A stretch of 64,000 bases of DNA from Ruegeria sp. Ofav3-42 (lineage in GTDB: Bacteria > Pseudomonadota > Alphaproteobacteria > Rhodobacterales > Rhodobacteraceae): NCBI RefSeq assembly GCF_022347725.1, contig NZ_JAKRGB010000009.1:124001-188000 (forward strand), written 5' to 3'. Numbering within the stretch: the first letter of the stretch is position 1; every line of letters starts with the position of its first letter. The translations under genes were made by a program, and so were the position numbers. Under the pieces are notes generated by a model that saw only the letters and a list, made by a program, of their open reading frames with translations, was not told the origin of the DNA and did not search any database. Positions 17,180 through 25,783 of the stretch are shown one piece after another.

Positions 17180-19630
17180 TCACACCCGCATGTTCGCCCC
17201 ATTTGCGTCGTATATCGGCGCGCCTAGCACTTCGGCGTCATAGAAAATACCAAGGATTTCGACCTGCAACCTTGTGCCCGGCGCCGCACTTTCTATCGCC
17301 ACGTAGCCCATAGCCATCGACTTGCCGACGCGGTGGCCATAGCCGCCGGAGGACACGTAACCTACCGCTTCTCCGTCCTTGAGGATTGCCTCGTCGTTGG
17401 AAACATCGATACCGTCGACGTCGATTGTCATGGTAACCAGCTTGCGTGAAACCCCGTCTTCCCGGAATTTCAAGGTGGCCTCTTTACCGACAAAGTCCTT
17501 CTTCCAGTTGATGAAGGCATCCATGCCACTTTCGACCGCATTGAAGTCCGGTCGGAAGTCGGTAGTCCAGACACCCCACCCTTTTTCCAGACGCAGAGAC
17601 ATCAGCGCACGGGCGCCGTACCAGCGATACCCCAGATCGGCGCCGGCCTCTTCAATCGCTTCAGCCAAACGCAACAGGTATTGCGGACGGCAGTAAATCT
17701 CAAACCCCAGTTCACCCGAGAACGAAATCCGGTTCAGGATCACTGGAACGCCGCCGACGAAAGTCTGGCGAAGATCGCGGAACTTCAGCGCATCGGGGCT
17801 GACGTCTTCGCGGGTGATCCGGGCCAGCAATTCGCGCGATTTCGGTCCGGACAAGGCGATCCCGTGCCAGTCGTCCGAGACATTGGCATAAGTCACATCC
17901 ACAGGCAGGTCCTTTTCAAACCAGCGCCGATGGGCATCCTGCATCGCACCTGAACCAAACAGAACAAAGTGATCCTCGGCCAGACAGGCCACCGTCAGGT
18001 CGCCGAAAAGGCGTCCCTTTTCGGTCAGCATCGGCGTCAGGGCCAGACGGCCCGGTTTCGGTACATATCCGGCCAGGGTCCGGTCCAGGTATGCACGCGC
18101 CCCGGAACCCTTGAATTCATGCTTAGCAAAGTTCGCGATCTCGATACCACCGACGGCCTCCTGCACGGCTTTGACCTCGCGCGCCACGTAGTCGTGACTG
18201 CGATTGCGCTCGAACGTGGGCGTTTCATGCGCGTCTTCCGGGCTGTCCGCAAACCACAGCGCGTTCTCAAGGCCGAACCCCTGCCCCATCACGGCACCTT
18301 TGGCGACCAGACGATCATAGAGTGCCGTGGTCTTCTGCATCCGGCCTTTGGGCAAGGTTTCGTTCGGGAAGGTCATCACAAAGCGGCGCTCGTAGTTTTC
18401 CGTCGATTTGATGGTGCCCCAGTCGGGTGTGGCGAACTCGCCAAAGCGCGCCACGTCCATGGCCCAGACATCAATCGAGGGTTCACCGTCGATCATCCAT
18501 TCGGCCATGGTCAGGCCCACGCCGCCGCCCTGACAGAAACCAGCCATGACACCGACAGCGACCCAGTAGTTCTTCATGCCCGGAACCGGGCCGATCATCG
18601 GGTTGCCGTCCGGGCCAAAGGTAAACGGCCCGTTGATGATGTCCTTGATCCCTGCCTCTCCGATAGCGGGAATGCGTTCAAAGGACATCTCCAACCGGTC
18701 GGCGACGCGATCCAGATCAGGTTGCAGCAGTTCGTGCCCAAAATCCCAGGGCGTACCGTCAACCTTCCACGGTGTACCCTTGGGCTCATAAGTTCCTAGC
18801 AACATACCCTGACGTTCCTGACGGAAATAGATATTCGCCTCATAGTCGATCCCGGCGGGCAGACGTGTTCCGTGATTGGCCACCGCGTCGATCTTTTCGG
18901 TGATCAGGTAGTGGTGCTCCATCGGCTGGACCGGCAGATGGACGCCGGACATATGCCCCACTTCGCGTGCCCAGAGGCCACCGCAGTTCACCACATACTC
19001 GGCATTGATCTGACCCTTGGGCGTCGTCAAATCCCAGCTGCCATCAGGGCGCTGGCTCATTCCGGTTACGCCGCAATGGGTGAAATACTGGGCACCGTGC
19101 ACCTTAGCCGATTTGGCGAATGCATATGTCGCACCGGATGGGTCTAGGTCGCCATCCTGATCATCCCAAAGTGCGGCGTGATAATGTTTGGGGTCGATCA
19201 GCGGATGACGCTCGGCGACCTCTTTCGGATTGATGAATTCCTGATGCAGCCCCATATAGCGGGCCTTGGACCGTTCGCGTTTAAGGTAGTCGTACCAATC
19301 CTTGGTTGAGGCCAGATAGAAACCGCCCGTGATGTGTAGACCGACCGAGTGGCCCGAGGTTTCCTCGATCTCTTTGTACAGGTCGATCGTATAGCTTTGC
19401 AGGCGCGAGATGTTGGGGTCCGAGCTGATCGTATGGATTTGACCGGCCGCGTGCCAGGACGAGCCGGACGTCAGTTCGTCACGTTCCAGCAAGACCACGT
19501 CTTTCCAGCCGAATTTGGCCAGATGGAACAGGATCGAACAACCGACGACGCCGCCGCCAATCACCACGACCTTGGCGTGGGAAGGGAGCTTTTTGCCACC
19601 AGTGCTTTCATCTTTTTGAATTTCAGGCAT
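17180..19630 (-). CDS. FAD-dependent oxidoreductase fused to GcvT domain, second copy
   Basis: This 816-residue protein is laid out like the one at 9712: a FAD/NAD-binding motif GGGVVGCSI, the segment SGSSWHAAGQIH with the likely covalent-FAD histidine, a central linker domain, then GcvT and GcvT_C domains. The expected reaction is oxidative N-demethylation of a dimethylglycine-, sarcosine- or N-methylproline-like substrate with carbon transfer to tetrahydrofolate. ATG 19630 is chosen because AGGA lies 7 nt upstream. A second ATG 18 bp further upstream has no such site. It lies downstream of the second MttB-like gene on the same strand, separated by a repeat-rich 120-bp gap. It faces the SHMT-like gene, which could use its methylene-THF. 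Confidence 0.9.
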   Translation of the reverse strand: MPEIQKDESTGGKKLPSHAKVVVIGGGVVGCSILFHLAKFGWKDVVLLERDELTSGSSWHAAGQIHTISSDPNISRLQSYTIDLYKEIEETSGHSVGLHITGGFYLASTKDWYDYLKRERSKARYMGLHQEFINPKEVAERHPLIDPKHYHAALWDDQDGDLDPSGATYAFAKSAKVHGAQYFTHCGVTGMSQRPDGSWDLTTPKGQINAEYVVNCGGLWAREVGHMSGVHLPVQPMEHHYLITEKIDAVANHGTRLPAGIDYEANIYFRQERQGMLLGTYEPKGTPWKVDGTPWDFGHELLQPDLDRVADRLEMSFERIPAIGEAGIKDIINGPFTFGPDGNPMIGPVPGMKNYWVAVGVMAGFCQGGGVGLTMAEWMIDGEPSIDVWAMDVARFGEFATPDWGTIKSTENYERRFVMTFPNETLPKGRMQKTTALYDRLVAKGAVMGQGFGLENALWFADSPEDAHETPTFERNRSHDYVAREVKAVQEAVGGIEIANFAKHEFKGSGARAYLDRTLAGYVPKPGRLALTPMLTEKGRLFGDLTVACLAEDHFVLFGSGAMQDAHRRWFEKDLPVDVTYANVSDDWHGIALSGPKSRELLARITREDVSPDALKFRDLRQTFVGGVPVILNRISFSGELGFEIYCRPQYLLRLAEAIEEAGADLGYRWYGARALMSLRLEKGWGVWTTDFRPDFNAVESGMDAFINWKKDFVGKEATLKFREDGVSRKLVTMTIDVDGIDVSNDEAILKDGEAVGYVSSGGYGHRVGKSMAMGYVAIESAAPGTRLQVEILGIFYDAEVLGAPIYDANGANMRV

Positions 19631-19670
19631 GGGAAAGTCCTGTGTCATGTGTGTGTGATGTTTGGGGAAA

Positions 19671-19737
19671 GGGGGCTGTCTGCCCCCTCTTGAGCCTGCG
19701 GCTCAATTCACCCCCGAGGATATTTTTGGCCAGATGA
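19671..19737. repeat. Hairpin pair plus roseobacter-type intergenic repeat
   Basis: In order this holds a 6-bp hairpin (GGGGGC/GCCCCC, 19671-19687), a second hairpin (TGAGCC/GGCTCA, 19691-19705) and a segment beginning CCCCCGAGGATATTTTTGGC (19711-19737). The reverse complement of that last segment closely resembles the element at 32625-32655. It fills most of the gap between the MttB-like and FAD-GcvT genes. Confidence 0.55.
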
Positions 19738-19750
19738 CGGGATCGCCGTT

Positions 19751-21271
19751 TCAGTACCAGGCGTCCGGGATTTCTTCTTTTCGTCGGGCGACGTAGGCGG
19801 CCAGTTCTTCTTGTTTGGCTTCGTCCATGGTTGGGGGTTGATATTCGTTCAGCATCGCGTTCCAGCGTTCATAAGCGCGGCGGCGCATGTCCTTGGAGCC
19901 GCCCTCTTCCCAGCTTTCTACATTCTCGCTGTCGCTGAGTTTCGGCTCATAGAACGCAGACTGGTAATTCCGCATCGTGTGCGCGCAGCCGAGGAAATGA
20001 CCGCCTGCGTCAACCTCGGTATAAGCATCGCGGGCAAAGGCATCTTCGCTGGTATCGAGACCCTGACTCAGAACCTTCTGATAAGACCCCAGCCGGTCCG
20101 CATCCATGATCAGCTTTTCGAATCCGGTGCACAGGCCGCCCTCGAGCCAGCCCGCGGAGTGCAGGACGAAATTGGCCCCGGCCAGCATGGTCGAGTGCAT
20201 CGAGTCTGCGGATTCATATGCAGCTTGCGCGTCCTCTATTTTGGAAGCCGTTAGCGACCCGCCACAGCGCAGGGGCAGACCGGCGCGACGCGCCAACTGG
20301 CCGATTGCATAGTTCGACATTACGGGCTCGGGCATACCAAAAGTCGGCGCGCCGGATTTCAGCGACATGGAGGACAGGAAGTTGCCCAATACGAATGGCG
20401 CACCGGGACGTAGCAATTGAACATAGGCGCAGACCATCATCGCTTCGGCCATGGCCTGTGCAACGCTCGCCGCCGTACTGACCGGACCCATGGCTCCTGA
20501 CAGGATGAAAGGCACCACGATCATGCCCTGACCCCGGGTGGAATAAATCCGCGCCGCTTCGGTCACCACACGATCCACCAACAAGGGCGAGTTGGTGTTG
20601 ACGTTGCCCATGATGACACAGTTCTGGTCCATCACATCCGCGCCAAAGACGATCTCGGCCATCTCGACACTGTCCTGCGCACGGCTCATCTCGGTGATCG
20701 CGCCCAGATGCGGCTTGTCGCTGAGCGTCATGTGGGCGAACAGCATGTCCAGATGCCGTTTACTGACGGGAACGTCACAGGGTTCACAGGTGACAAAACC
20801 ACCATGATGCAAGTTCGGATGCAGATAGGTCAGCTTGACCAATTGCTCGAACGCATCCATGTCGCCGTATCGCCGCCCGCCTTCAAGGTCGCGCACGAAC
20901 GGAGCGCCATAGACCGGCGCGAAAACCTGATTGCCGTCACCAATGACAACGGACCGTTCGGGATTACGGGCCAACTGGGTGAATTTCTTCGGCGCCTTCG
21001 CGCACAGATCACGAATCCACGCTGCGTCGGCTCGCACAATGTCACCTTCGATCCGCGCACCCTCACGACGCCATAGCTCCAGCGCCTCGGGATCGTCGCG
21101 AAATGCGATGCCAACGTCCTCAAAAATCCAGTCAACCTGGGCTTCGAGACGCTCCAGATCCTCTTCGTTCAACGGGTTGAAATAGCTCAGGCTCCGCTGG
21201 ATGTACGGCGAGGCCGGGGCTCCGGCAGCGGCGCTTTGGCGGTCGCGCGAGGCGCGGGCGCGTCTGACCAT
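19751..21271 (-). CDS. MttB-family methyltransferase homologue, second copy, non-pyrrolysine
   Basis: This 506-residue protein of the trimethylamine methyltransferase (MttB) superfamily is paralogous to the one at 3061-4608. Matching blocks include NVNTNSPLLVD, SLKSGAPTFGMPEP and VLHSAGWLEGGLC, and both end in similar acidic/arginine-rich tails. The frame has no amber codon, so no pyrrolysine is used. The start at 21271 has GAGGAG at good distance. Characterised non-pyrrolysine members demethylate betaines and pass the methyl to a corrinoid protein. No corrinoid protein gene occurs in this window. It is divergent from a LysR gene and precedes an FAD-GcvT gene on the same strand. A shared quaternary-amine pathway is likely. 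Confidence 0.85.
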   Translation of the reverse strand: MVRRARASRDRQSAAAGAPASPYIQRSLSYFNPLNEEDLERLEAQVDWIFEDVGIAFRDDPEALELWRREGARIEGDIVRADAAWIRDLCAKAPKKFTQLARNPERSVVIGDGNQVFAPVYGAPFVRDLEGGRRYGDMDAFEQLVKLTYLHPNLHHGGFVTCEPCDVPVSKRHLDMLFAHMTLSDKPHLGAITEMSRAQDSVEMAEIVFGADVMDQNCVIMGNVNTNSPLLVDRVVTEAARIYSTRGQGMIVVPFILSGAMGPVSTAASVAQAMAEAMMVCAYVQLLRPGAPFVLGNFLSSMSLKSGAPTFGMPEPVMSNYAIGQLARRAGLPLRCGGSLTASKIEDAQAAYESADSMHSTMLAGANFVLHSAGWLEGGLCTGFEKLIMDADRLGSYQKVLSQGLDTSEDAFARDAYTEVDAGGHFLGCAHTMRNYQSAFYEPKLSDSENVESWEEGGSKDMRRRAYERWNAMLNEYQPPTMDEAKQEELAAYVARRKEEIPDAWY

Positions 21272-21364
21272 GGGTGACTCCTCGATTCATTTGGTCAGCA
21301 CATTACCGCGTCGCAACACGTTCGTGACGGTTGAAAAAGGTGATGATATGGATAAAAACAGATT

Positions 21365-22264
21365 ATGCATCAGCTCTGGAAAACGATCTCATCATCAAAG
21401 CATCTGGTATATTTTGAAGCCGCAGCGCGGCTTCAGTCGATTACGCGTGCAGCCGATGAAATGAATGTGAAACAGCCTGCGGTTAGCGCAGCGATCAAAC
21501 AGTTAGAGGCATCGCTGAATGTGCAACTGTTTCATCGTGAGCACCGAAAGATCGTCCTGACGTCAGCCGGGTCAAAGCTGTATTCCGATGTGTCTCGCTC
21601 ATTCGACCAAATGCTGAACTCGGTCAATGCGGTTCGACAGTTCACCCAGAACGATCACGTAACGCTCAACGCGTCTTCGGCTTTCAACTTTTTCTGGATG
21701 ATGCCAAAACTGCAGGAGTTTCACCAATCGTTTCCCGATATCGACCTCAGACTTCAGTCCAGCGACCGCGAGCCCGATATCGTTGCCGAGAACATCAGCC
21801 TGGCAATTCGCCGCGGCAAAGGCTCGTGGGACGGCTGTAATTCTGCGCTGATTGCGAACGAGGTCTTGTGCCCCGTCGCCAGCCCGATGGAAATTCAGAA
21901 CAGAGGTCGCCCCAATACCGTCGAAGAACTTTTACAGCACCGGTTGATCCACCTCGAAGAACCGACGCGCGAACGCCCGGGCTGGACCCAATGGTTCGAG
22001 AGCTTCGGTGTCACCAAGAAGCCTCCGGTTTCAGGGCTTCGACTAAATGATTACGCGCTGGTGCTGCAGGCAACTTTGGCGGGGGAAGGGTATGCCCTGG
22101 GCTGGAGCCACCTCACGACCCCGCTGGCAGAGCGCGGGTTGCTGTCAACCATGGAAGAATGGCGCTGGGAAACAGGATATGGCTTCTATCTGGTGTGGTC
22201 CGATTTCAAGCCACTGGTCGACAACGCGAAACGGGTTCGTGACTGGATGCTAAGTAACGTCTGA
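21365..22264 (+). CDS. LysR family regulator
   Basis: This 299-residue LysR protein has an N-terminal helix-turn-helix (VYFEAAARLQSITRAADEMN, then VKQPAVSAAIKQLE) and a C-terminal effector domain with the GcvA-like segment NDYALVLQATLAGEGYALGW. It is transcribed divergently from the second MttB-like gene with 93 bp between the starts, which makes that gene its most likely target. No strong palindrome could be picked out in the gap. The first residues may be slightly mis-assigned because no clear ribosome-binding site precedes ATG 21365. Confidence 0.87.
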   Translation: MHQLWKTISSSKHLVYFEAAARLQSITRAADEMNVKQPAVSAAIKQLEASLNVQLFHREHRKIVLTSAGSKLYSDVSRSFDQMLNSVNAVRQFTQNDHVTLNASSAFNFFWMMPKLQEFHQSFPDIDLRLQSSDREPDIVAENISLAIRRGKGSWDGCNSALIANEVLCPVASPMEIQNRGRPNTVEELLQHRLIHLEEPTRERPGWTQWFESFGVTKKPPVSGLRLNDYALVLQATLAGEGYALGWSHLTTPLAERGLLSTMEEWRWETGYGFYLVWSDFKPLVDNAKRVRDWMLSNV

Positions 22265-22375
22265 ACACCCTTTCAGAATGTGAACACAGAAAATCGCACG
22301 TTTCAAATCGCCGAATCGGGTTGCAGTCAAACCGACAGGAAAACCAAAATTCTGCCGCGCCGGCGGAACTTTGGG

Positions 22376-22726
22376 TCAAATATCCGCCAGAACCTCAAAT
22401 CCACCGAAGATGATTGTTTTTCCGTTGACGGGCACGTCGCTCATGTCACCCATCTCCGGGTCCTGCATGGCGGCGGCGAATCCAGCCTCTTGCGCTGCCT
22501 GATCCGGCCATTCCTGCCAACCGGTGACGACCGTGTCCTCGGGGCCAGCCTGCACAGCAAGCGGAAACGACGTCACTTCGCCGGGTGGAACAGACGCTCC
22601 CCAGGATTCCACGACTCGCGTTGCGCCATGTTTGCGAAAAATACGCGCCATTCGCTTCGCGTGCTTCTCATGTTCCGCTTTTTTAGCAGTCGGAACCGCC
22701 CCTGCATACGCCATGATCCAGGCCAC
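22376..22726 (-). CDS. DUF1428 family protein
   Basis: This is a 116-residue protein of the DUF1428 dimeric alpha-beta barrel type. It shows the family order: MAYAGAVPTAKK, then KHGATRVVESWG, then GWQEWPDQ, and the ending GKTIIFGGFEVL. Its function is unknown. GTG 22726 is chosen as start because a perfect GGAGG lies 8 nt upstream; an ATG four codons later is possible. A 10-bp inverted repeat (22765-22793) lies just upstream and may control it. The gene is separate from the LysR gene that precedes it on the other strand. Confidence 0.85.
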   Translation of the reverse strand: MAWIMAYAGAVPTAKKAEHEKHAKRMARIFRKHGATRVVESWGASVPPGEVTSFPLAVQAGPEDTVVTGWQEWPDQAAQEAGFAAAMQDPEMGDMSDVPVNGKTIIFGGFEVLADI

Positions 22727-22764
22727 TTGAACGCCCTCCAAAACAACAATCACACGCAATACTA

Positions 22765-22793
22765 GCACAATAGGAGGTGTCGCCCTATTGTGC
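22765..22793. promoter_or_regulatory. 10-bp inverted repeat upstream of the DUF1428 gene
   Basis: GCACAATAGG and CCTATTGTGC are separated by 9 nt. The dyad centre lies about 53 bp before the GTG start, a common place for a repressor or activator site. No regulator gene adjoins it, so the binding protein is unknown. Confidence 0.45.
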
Positions 22794-22878
22794 GGAGGCA
22801 ACTTGTGTGGTCCGCCCGCCCGACCCATTACCCTGAACGCTCAATGCGCTCGGAGTTTCGGCACAGGTGTTTACTGCC

Positions 22879-23406
22879 TTACATGGCTAAATCCGTCTGG
22901 CTGCGCGTCACATCGTACGAGCGGTTCTCGCCGGACCGGGCAATCCGAACGATCAGTTTCTGTGCATTCTCGAAACGGTCGAAATAGGCAAACCGGATAT
23001 TCACCAACGCAGCCATGTCCTGACACTGAATCTGGTAATCGGCCAGAAACTCGCTGTGCTTTGCCTGATCGGCGGTCTGTCCGTTTGCGTCTTGCCCCAA
23101 CCCCTCGCCCGAAAGTGTGACATTGGCCGACGCGGTGAAACACCCCGCCTCTTCGGGCAGGACAAAAAGACCCAGGGGTTTGGAGAGATCGGATATTGCA
23201 ACAGCAACCAGCGCGCGGTCATCGTCTGTCTCTGCCGGTCCTTCAAAACCGATTATGTCGGCTGCGGGCACAGCCAGCGACAGGGAAAACGTCTCACCCG
23301 AAAACGCAATGTCCATATATCCGGTGCCATGAACATGCGCCGGGCTCTGGGTCTGAGACAGGGCAATTGCCGGGGTCAGGATCAAAGCGAAGACTGCGCA
23401 TTTCAT
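22879..23406 (-). CDS. DUF2796 (ZrgA-like) exported protein
   Basis: This 175-residue protein has an N-terminal signal peptide (MKCAVFALILTPAIALSQ, cleavage expected shortly after residue 18). A His-containing start (AHVHGTGYMDIAFSG) and a domain matching DUF2796 follow. Relatives such as ZrgA are zinc-regulated periplasmic metal-binding proteins. ATG 23406 is the only standard start that keeps the signal peptide; its ribosome-binding site is weak. The gene is divergent from the imelysin operon, with 247 bp between, so a shared metal-responsive control region is plausible. Confidence 0.75.
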   Translation of the reverse strand: MKCAVFALILTPAIALSQTQSPAHVHGTGYMDIAFSGETFSLSLAVPAADIIGFEGPAETDDDRALVAVAISDLSKPLGLFVLPEEAGCFTASANVTLSGEGLGQDANGQTADQAKHSEFLADYQIQCQDMAALVNIRFAYFDRFENAQKLIVRIARSGENRSYDVTRSQTDLAM

Positions 23407-23569
23407 AAACAGAGCACCACCCAACTGGGAATCACGAAGTCCATTCTAATGTGTTTAAAACCCCGTGCAATCGCAGCAATGGTTCGTTTCCCCCGCCAAT
23501 TATGGGGATAGGGAGCTTGCGGAGGGGTGCGTCATTTAATTCCGACAATAAAACTCAGGTTGACTTAGC

Positions 23570-23584
23570 TGACTAATTCACTCA
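23570..23584. promoter_or_regulatory. TGA-N9-TCA iron-box-like motif
   Basis: TGACTAATTCACTCA fits the short TGA-N9-TCA pattern of the RirA iron-responsive operator of alphaproteobacteria. It lies about 70 bp upstream of the imelysin ATG and between two putative metal-related genes. The motif is short, so chance is a real alternative. Confidence 0.4.
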
Positions 23585-23653
23585 GCTTTTGGGCCGTACG
23601 CGTCGCATCAGCGGCGCCTGTGAATTTGTTTCTGACAGGAAAGTGTCACCCCC

Positions 23654-24925
23654 ATGACAAAATTTTTTGCTGCTACCAGCGCGCTGACCCTGGGCATTGC
23701 GTCTGCAGCCTTTGCAGCTGATGCGCCCTCGAAAGCTGATGTTCTGACAACGTATGCGAACATTGCCGAAGCCAAGTATGACGATAGCCTGATCGCGGCA
23801 AAATCGCTGCAAGCCGCTGTGAACGCTCTGATTGCAGATCCCTCGGATGCAACGCTGAATGCTGCGCGCGCCGCTTGGATTGCCGCACGTGTACCATACC
23901 AGCAAACCGAGGTTTACCGTTTCGGCAACGCCATCGTTGACGATTGGGAAGGCAAAGTGAACGCTTGGCCGCTGGACGAAGGTCTGATCGACTATGTTGA
24001 CGCCAATTATGGTGGACCGACCGACGAGAACGAGTTCGCCGCGCTGAACGTCATTGCAAACCCCAGCTTTGAGCTGTCGGGCGCAACCATCGACGCCAGC
24101 GAAATCACCCCTGAACTGTTGGGCGAAACGCTGCATGAAGCGGACGGAATCGAAGCGAACGTTGCGACCGGCTATCACGCAATCGAATTCCTGCTGTGGG
24201 GCCAGGACATGAACGGCCATGGCGCAGGTGCCGGCAACCGTCCGTATACCGACTACGTGCAAGGCGACGGCTGCACCGGCGGCAACTGCGACCGCCGCGC
24301 GCAATACCTGAGCGCTGCCACCGAACTGCTGGTCAGCGATCTGGAATGGATGGCCTCTCAGTGGGCAGAAGGTGGCGAAGCGCGCGCGGCCCTGAATGCG
24401 AACGAAGCTGCTGGCGTCAGCGCGATCCTGACCGGCATGGGCTCGCTGTCCTACGGTGAGCAGGCAGGTGAACGTATGCGTCTGGGCCTGATGCTGAACG
24501 ACCCCGAGGAAGAGCATGATTGCTTCTCAGACAACACCCACAACAGCCATTACTACGATGGTCTGGGCATTCAGAACGTTTACCTGGGCAGCTACACCCG
24601 CATCGATGGCACCCCCGTCAGCGGCGCGTCGCTGTCCGATCTGGTCATCGCCACTGACCCGTCGCTGGATGCTGAGATGAAGGTCAAACTGGCCAACACC
24701 ATGCAAGCTCTGGGGCGCCTCAAATCGACCGCCGAAGCCGGTTTTGCATACGACCAGATGCTGGAGCGCGGCAACGAAGGCGGCGAAGTTCTGATCATGG
24801 GCGGCGTGGACGGCCTGGTTGACCAGACCAAGACCATTGAGCGCATCGTGGCCGCGCTGAAACTCGACCAGATCGAGTTTGAAGGCTCGGACAGCCTGGA
24901 TAACCCTGACGCGGTGTTCCAGTAA
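23654..24925 (+). CDS. Imelysin family iron-regulated protein
   Basis: This 423-residue exported protein has a signal peptide (MTKFFAATSALTLGIASAAF, cleavage near AFA-A) and an imelysin (peptidase M75/IrpA-like) domain. The family motif GxHxxE is present as GYHAIEFLLWG. The internal segment GCTGGNCDRR could form a disulfide. Imelysin proteins act in the periplasm in iron handling and uptake rather than as proven peptidases. It is the first gene of a run that continues through ferritin genes and a di-haem protein. A hairpin after its stop may lower expression of the next genes. AGGAAAG lies somewhat far (about 11 nt) upstream of the start. Confidence 0.9.
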   Translation: MTKFFAATSALTLGIASAAFAADAPSKADVLTTYANIAEAKYDDSLIAAKSLQAAVNALIADPSDATLNAARAAWIAARVPYQQTEVYRFGNAIVDDWEGKVNAWPLDEGLIDYVDANYGGPTDENEFAALNVIANPSFELSGATIDASEITPELLGETLHEADGIEANVATGYHAIEFLLWGQDMNGHGAGAGNRPYTDYVQGDGCTGGNCDRRAQYLSAATELLVSDLEWMASQWAEGGEARAALNANEAAGVSAILTGMGSLSYGEQAGERMRLGLMLNDPEEEHDCFSDNTHNSHYYDGLGIQNVYLGSYTRIDGTPVSGASLSDLVIATDPSLDAEMKVKLANTMQALGRLKSTAEAGFAYDQMLERGNEGGEVLIMGGVDGLVDQTKTIERIVAALKLDQIEFEGSDSLDNPDAVFQ

Positions 24926-24934
24926 TCACTACGC

Positions 24935-24962
24935 GGGAGGCGGCAGTATCATGCCGCTTCCC
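24935..24962 (+). terminator. Hairpin after the imelysin gene
   Basis: An 11-bp stem with one G-T pair (GGGAGGCGGCA with TGCCGCTTCCC) and a 6-nt loop begins 10 bp after the stop. The weak T content downstream suggests partial termination or mRNA protection. Confidence 0.5.
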
Positions 24963-25056
24963 GATCTTGTGAGGGACATATTGATGTGTTCCCTCTGGAC
25001 CTGCAGCAAATAACTTACTAATATGGTAAGATATACTATTCCGAGCCCTGACCGCC

Positions 25057-25350
25057 ATGATCGTATGCCACTGTACAAACATCTCTGATCACGACATCCG
25101 GTCTGCAATTGACTGGATGCGCACGTCGGATCCCTACGCAGTCATCACTCCTGGTAAAATCTACCATGCCCTTGGAAAATCTGCAGATTGTGGCGGGTGC
25201 ATGCCGCTTTTCCTAGACTCGATGCGGTCTAGCGATAAGTTGGAAGTCCCGATGCAGCTTCGTGCATTACGCAGCGAAGCAACACAGGAGAATGCAGATG
25301 AAGGGCGACCAAAAGGTCATAGAATATCTCAACAAATCACTGCGGCATGA
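25057..25350 (+). CDS. bfd: Bacterioferritin-associated ferredoxin-like (2Fe-2S) protein
   Basis: This is a 97-residue protein with the BFD fold cysteines Cys4, Cys6, Cys45 and Cys48 (VCHCTN and CGGC), the ligands of a 2Fe-2S cluster. Bfd gives electrons to bacterioferritin to release stored iron. The tail after residue 65 is longer than usual and runs 53 bp into the bacterioferritin gene in another frame. The AT-rich stretch 25005-25045 just upstream, with CTTAC/GTAAG repeats, is probably its promoter. Direct coupling with bfr supports the assignment. Confidence 0.85.
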   Translation: MIVCHCTNISDHDIRSAIDWMRTSDPYAVITPGKIYHALGKSADCGGCMPLFLDSMRSSDKLEVPMQLRALRSEATQENADEGRPKGHRISQQITAA

Positions 25351-25783
25351 ACTGACGGCTGTCAGTCAGTATTGGCTGCATTATCGCCTGCAGGAGGATT
25401 GGGGCCTTGGTCACATGGCCAAGAAAAGCCGCGAAGAATCCATCGAGGAAATGCAGCACGCGGACAAACTGATCGAGCGGATCATCTTTCTGGGTGGGCA
25501 CCCGAATCTTCAACAGCTTGACCCTTTGCGCATCGGGCAAACGCCGAAAGAGACGCTGGAATGTGATCTCGCGGCTGAGATAGACGCACGGGCCCTGTAC
25601 AAGGAAGCCCGCGAATACTGTCAGAGCGCCGGAGACTACGTCACTATGTCTCTGTTTGAGGGATTGCTGGCGGATGAGGAAGGCCATATCGATTTTCTGG
25701 AAACGCAGCTCGACCTGCACGAAAGGATTGGCGAAGCCAATTATGCGCAACTCAATGCATCGAAAATGGACGAAGGCGAGTAA
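25298..25783 (+). CDS. bfr: Bacterioferritin
   Basis: This 161-residue four-helix protein has the standard Bfr length. The haem ligand Met52 is present. The di-iron ferroxidase residues Glu18, Glu51, His54, Glu94, Glu127 and His130 are all at the canonical numbers, so the centre looks intact. It stores iron as ferric mineral inside a 24-mer. The start at 25298 has AGGAG at 7 nt; the longer frame from 25262 is not needed. It overlaps the preceding bfd gene and the following di-haem gene, so all three are probably read from one message. Confidence 0.95.
   Translation: MKGDQKVIEYLNKSLRHELTAVSQYWLHYRLQEDWGLGHMAKKSREESIEEMQHADKLIERIIFLGGHPNLQQLDPLRIGQTPKETLECDLAAEIDARALYKEAREYCQSAGDYVTMSLFEGLLADEEGHIDFLETQLDLHERIGEANYAQLNASKMDEGE

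Noticed and set aside
19631-19750. Glycine riboswitch upstream of the second FAD-GcvT gene
   Set aside because: The conserved glycine aptamer cores are not present; the gap is filled by hairpins and a repeat element.
3061-21271. Pyrrolysine use in the MttB-like genes
   Set aside because: Both frames run full length without internal TAG codons and no pylTSBCD-like gene is present.
22788-23120. + strand frame upstream of and antisense to the DUF2796 gene
   Set aside because: No family similarity, unusual composition and it overlaps a signal-peptide-bearing gene on the other strand.
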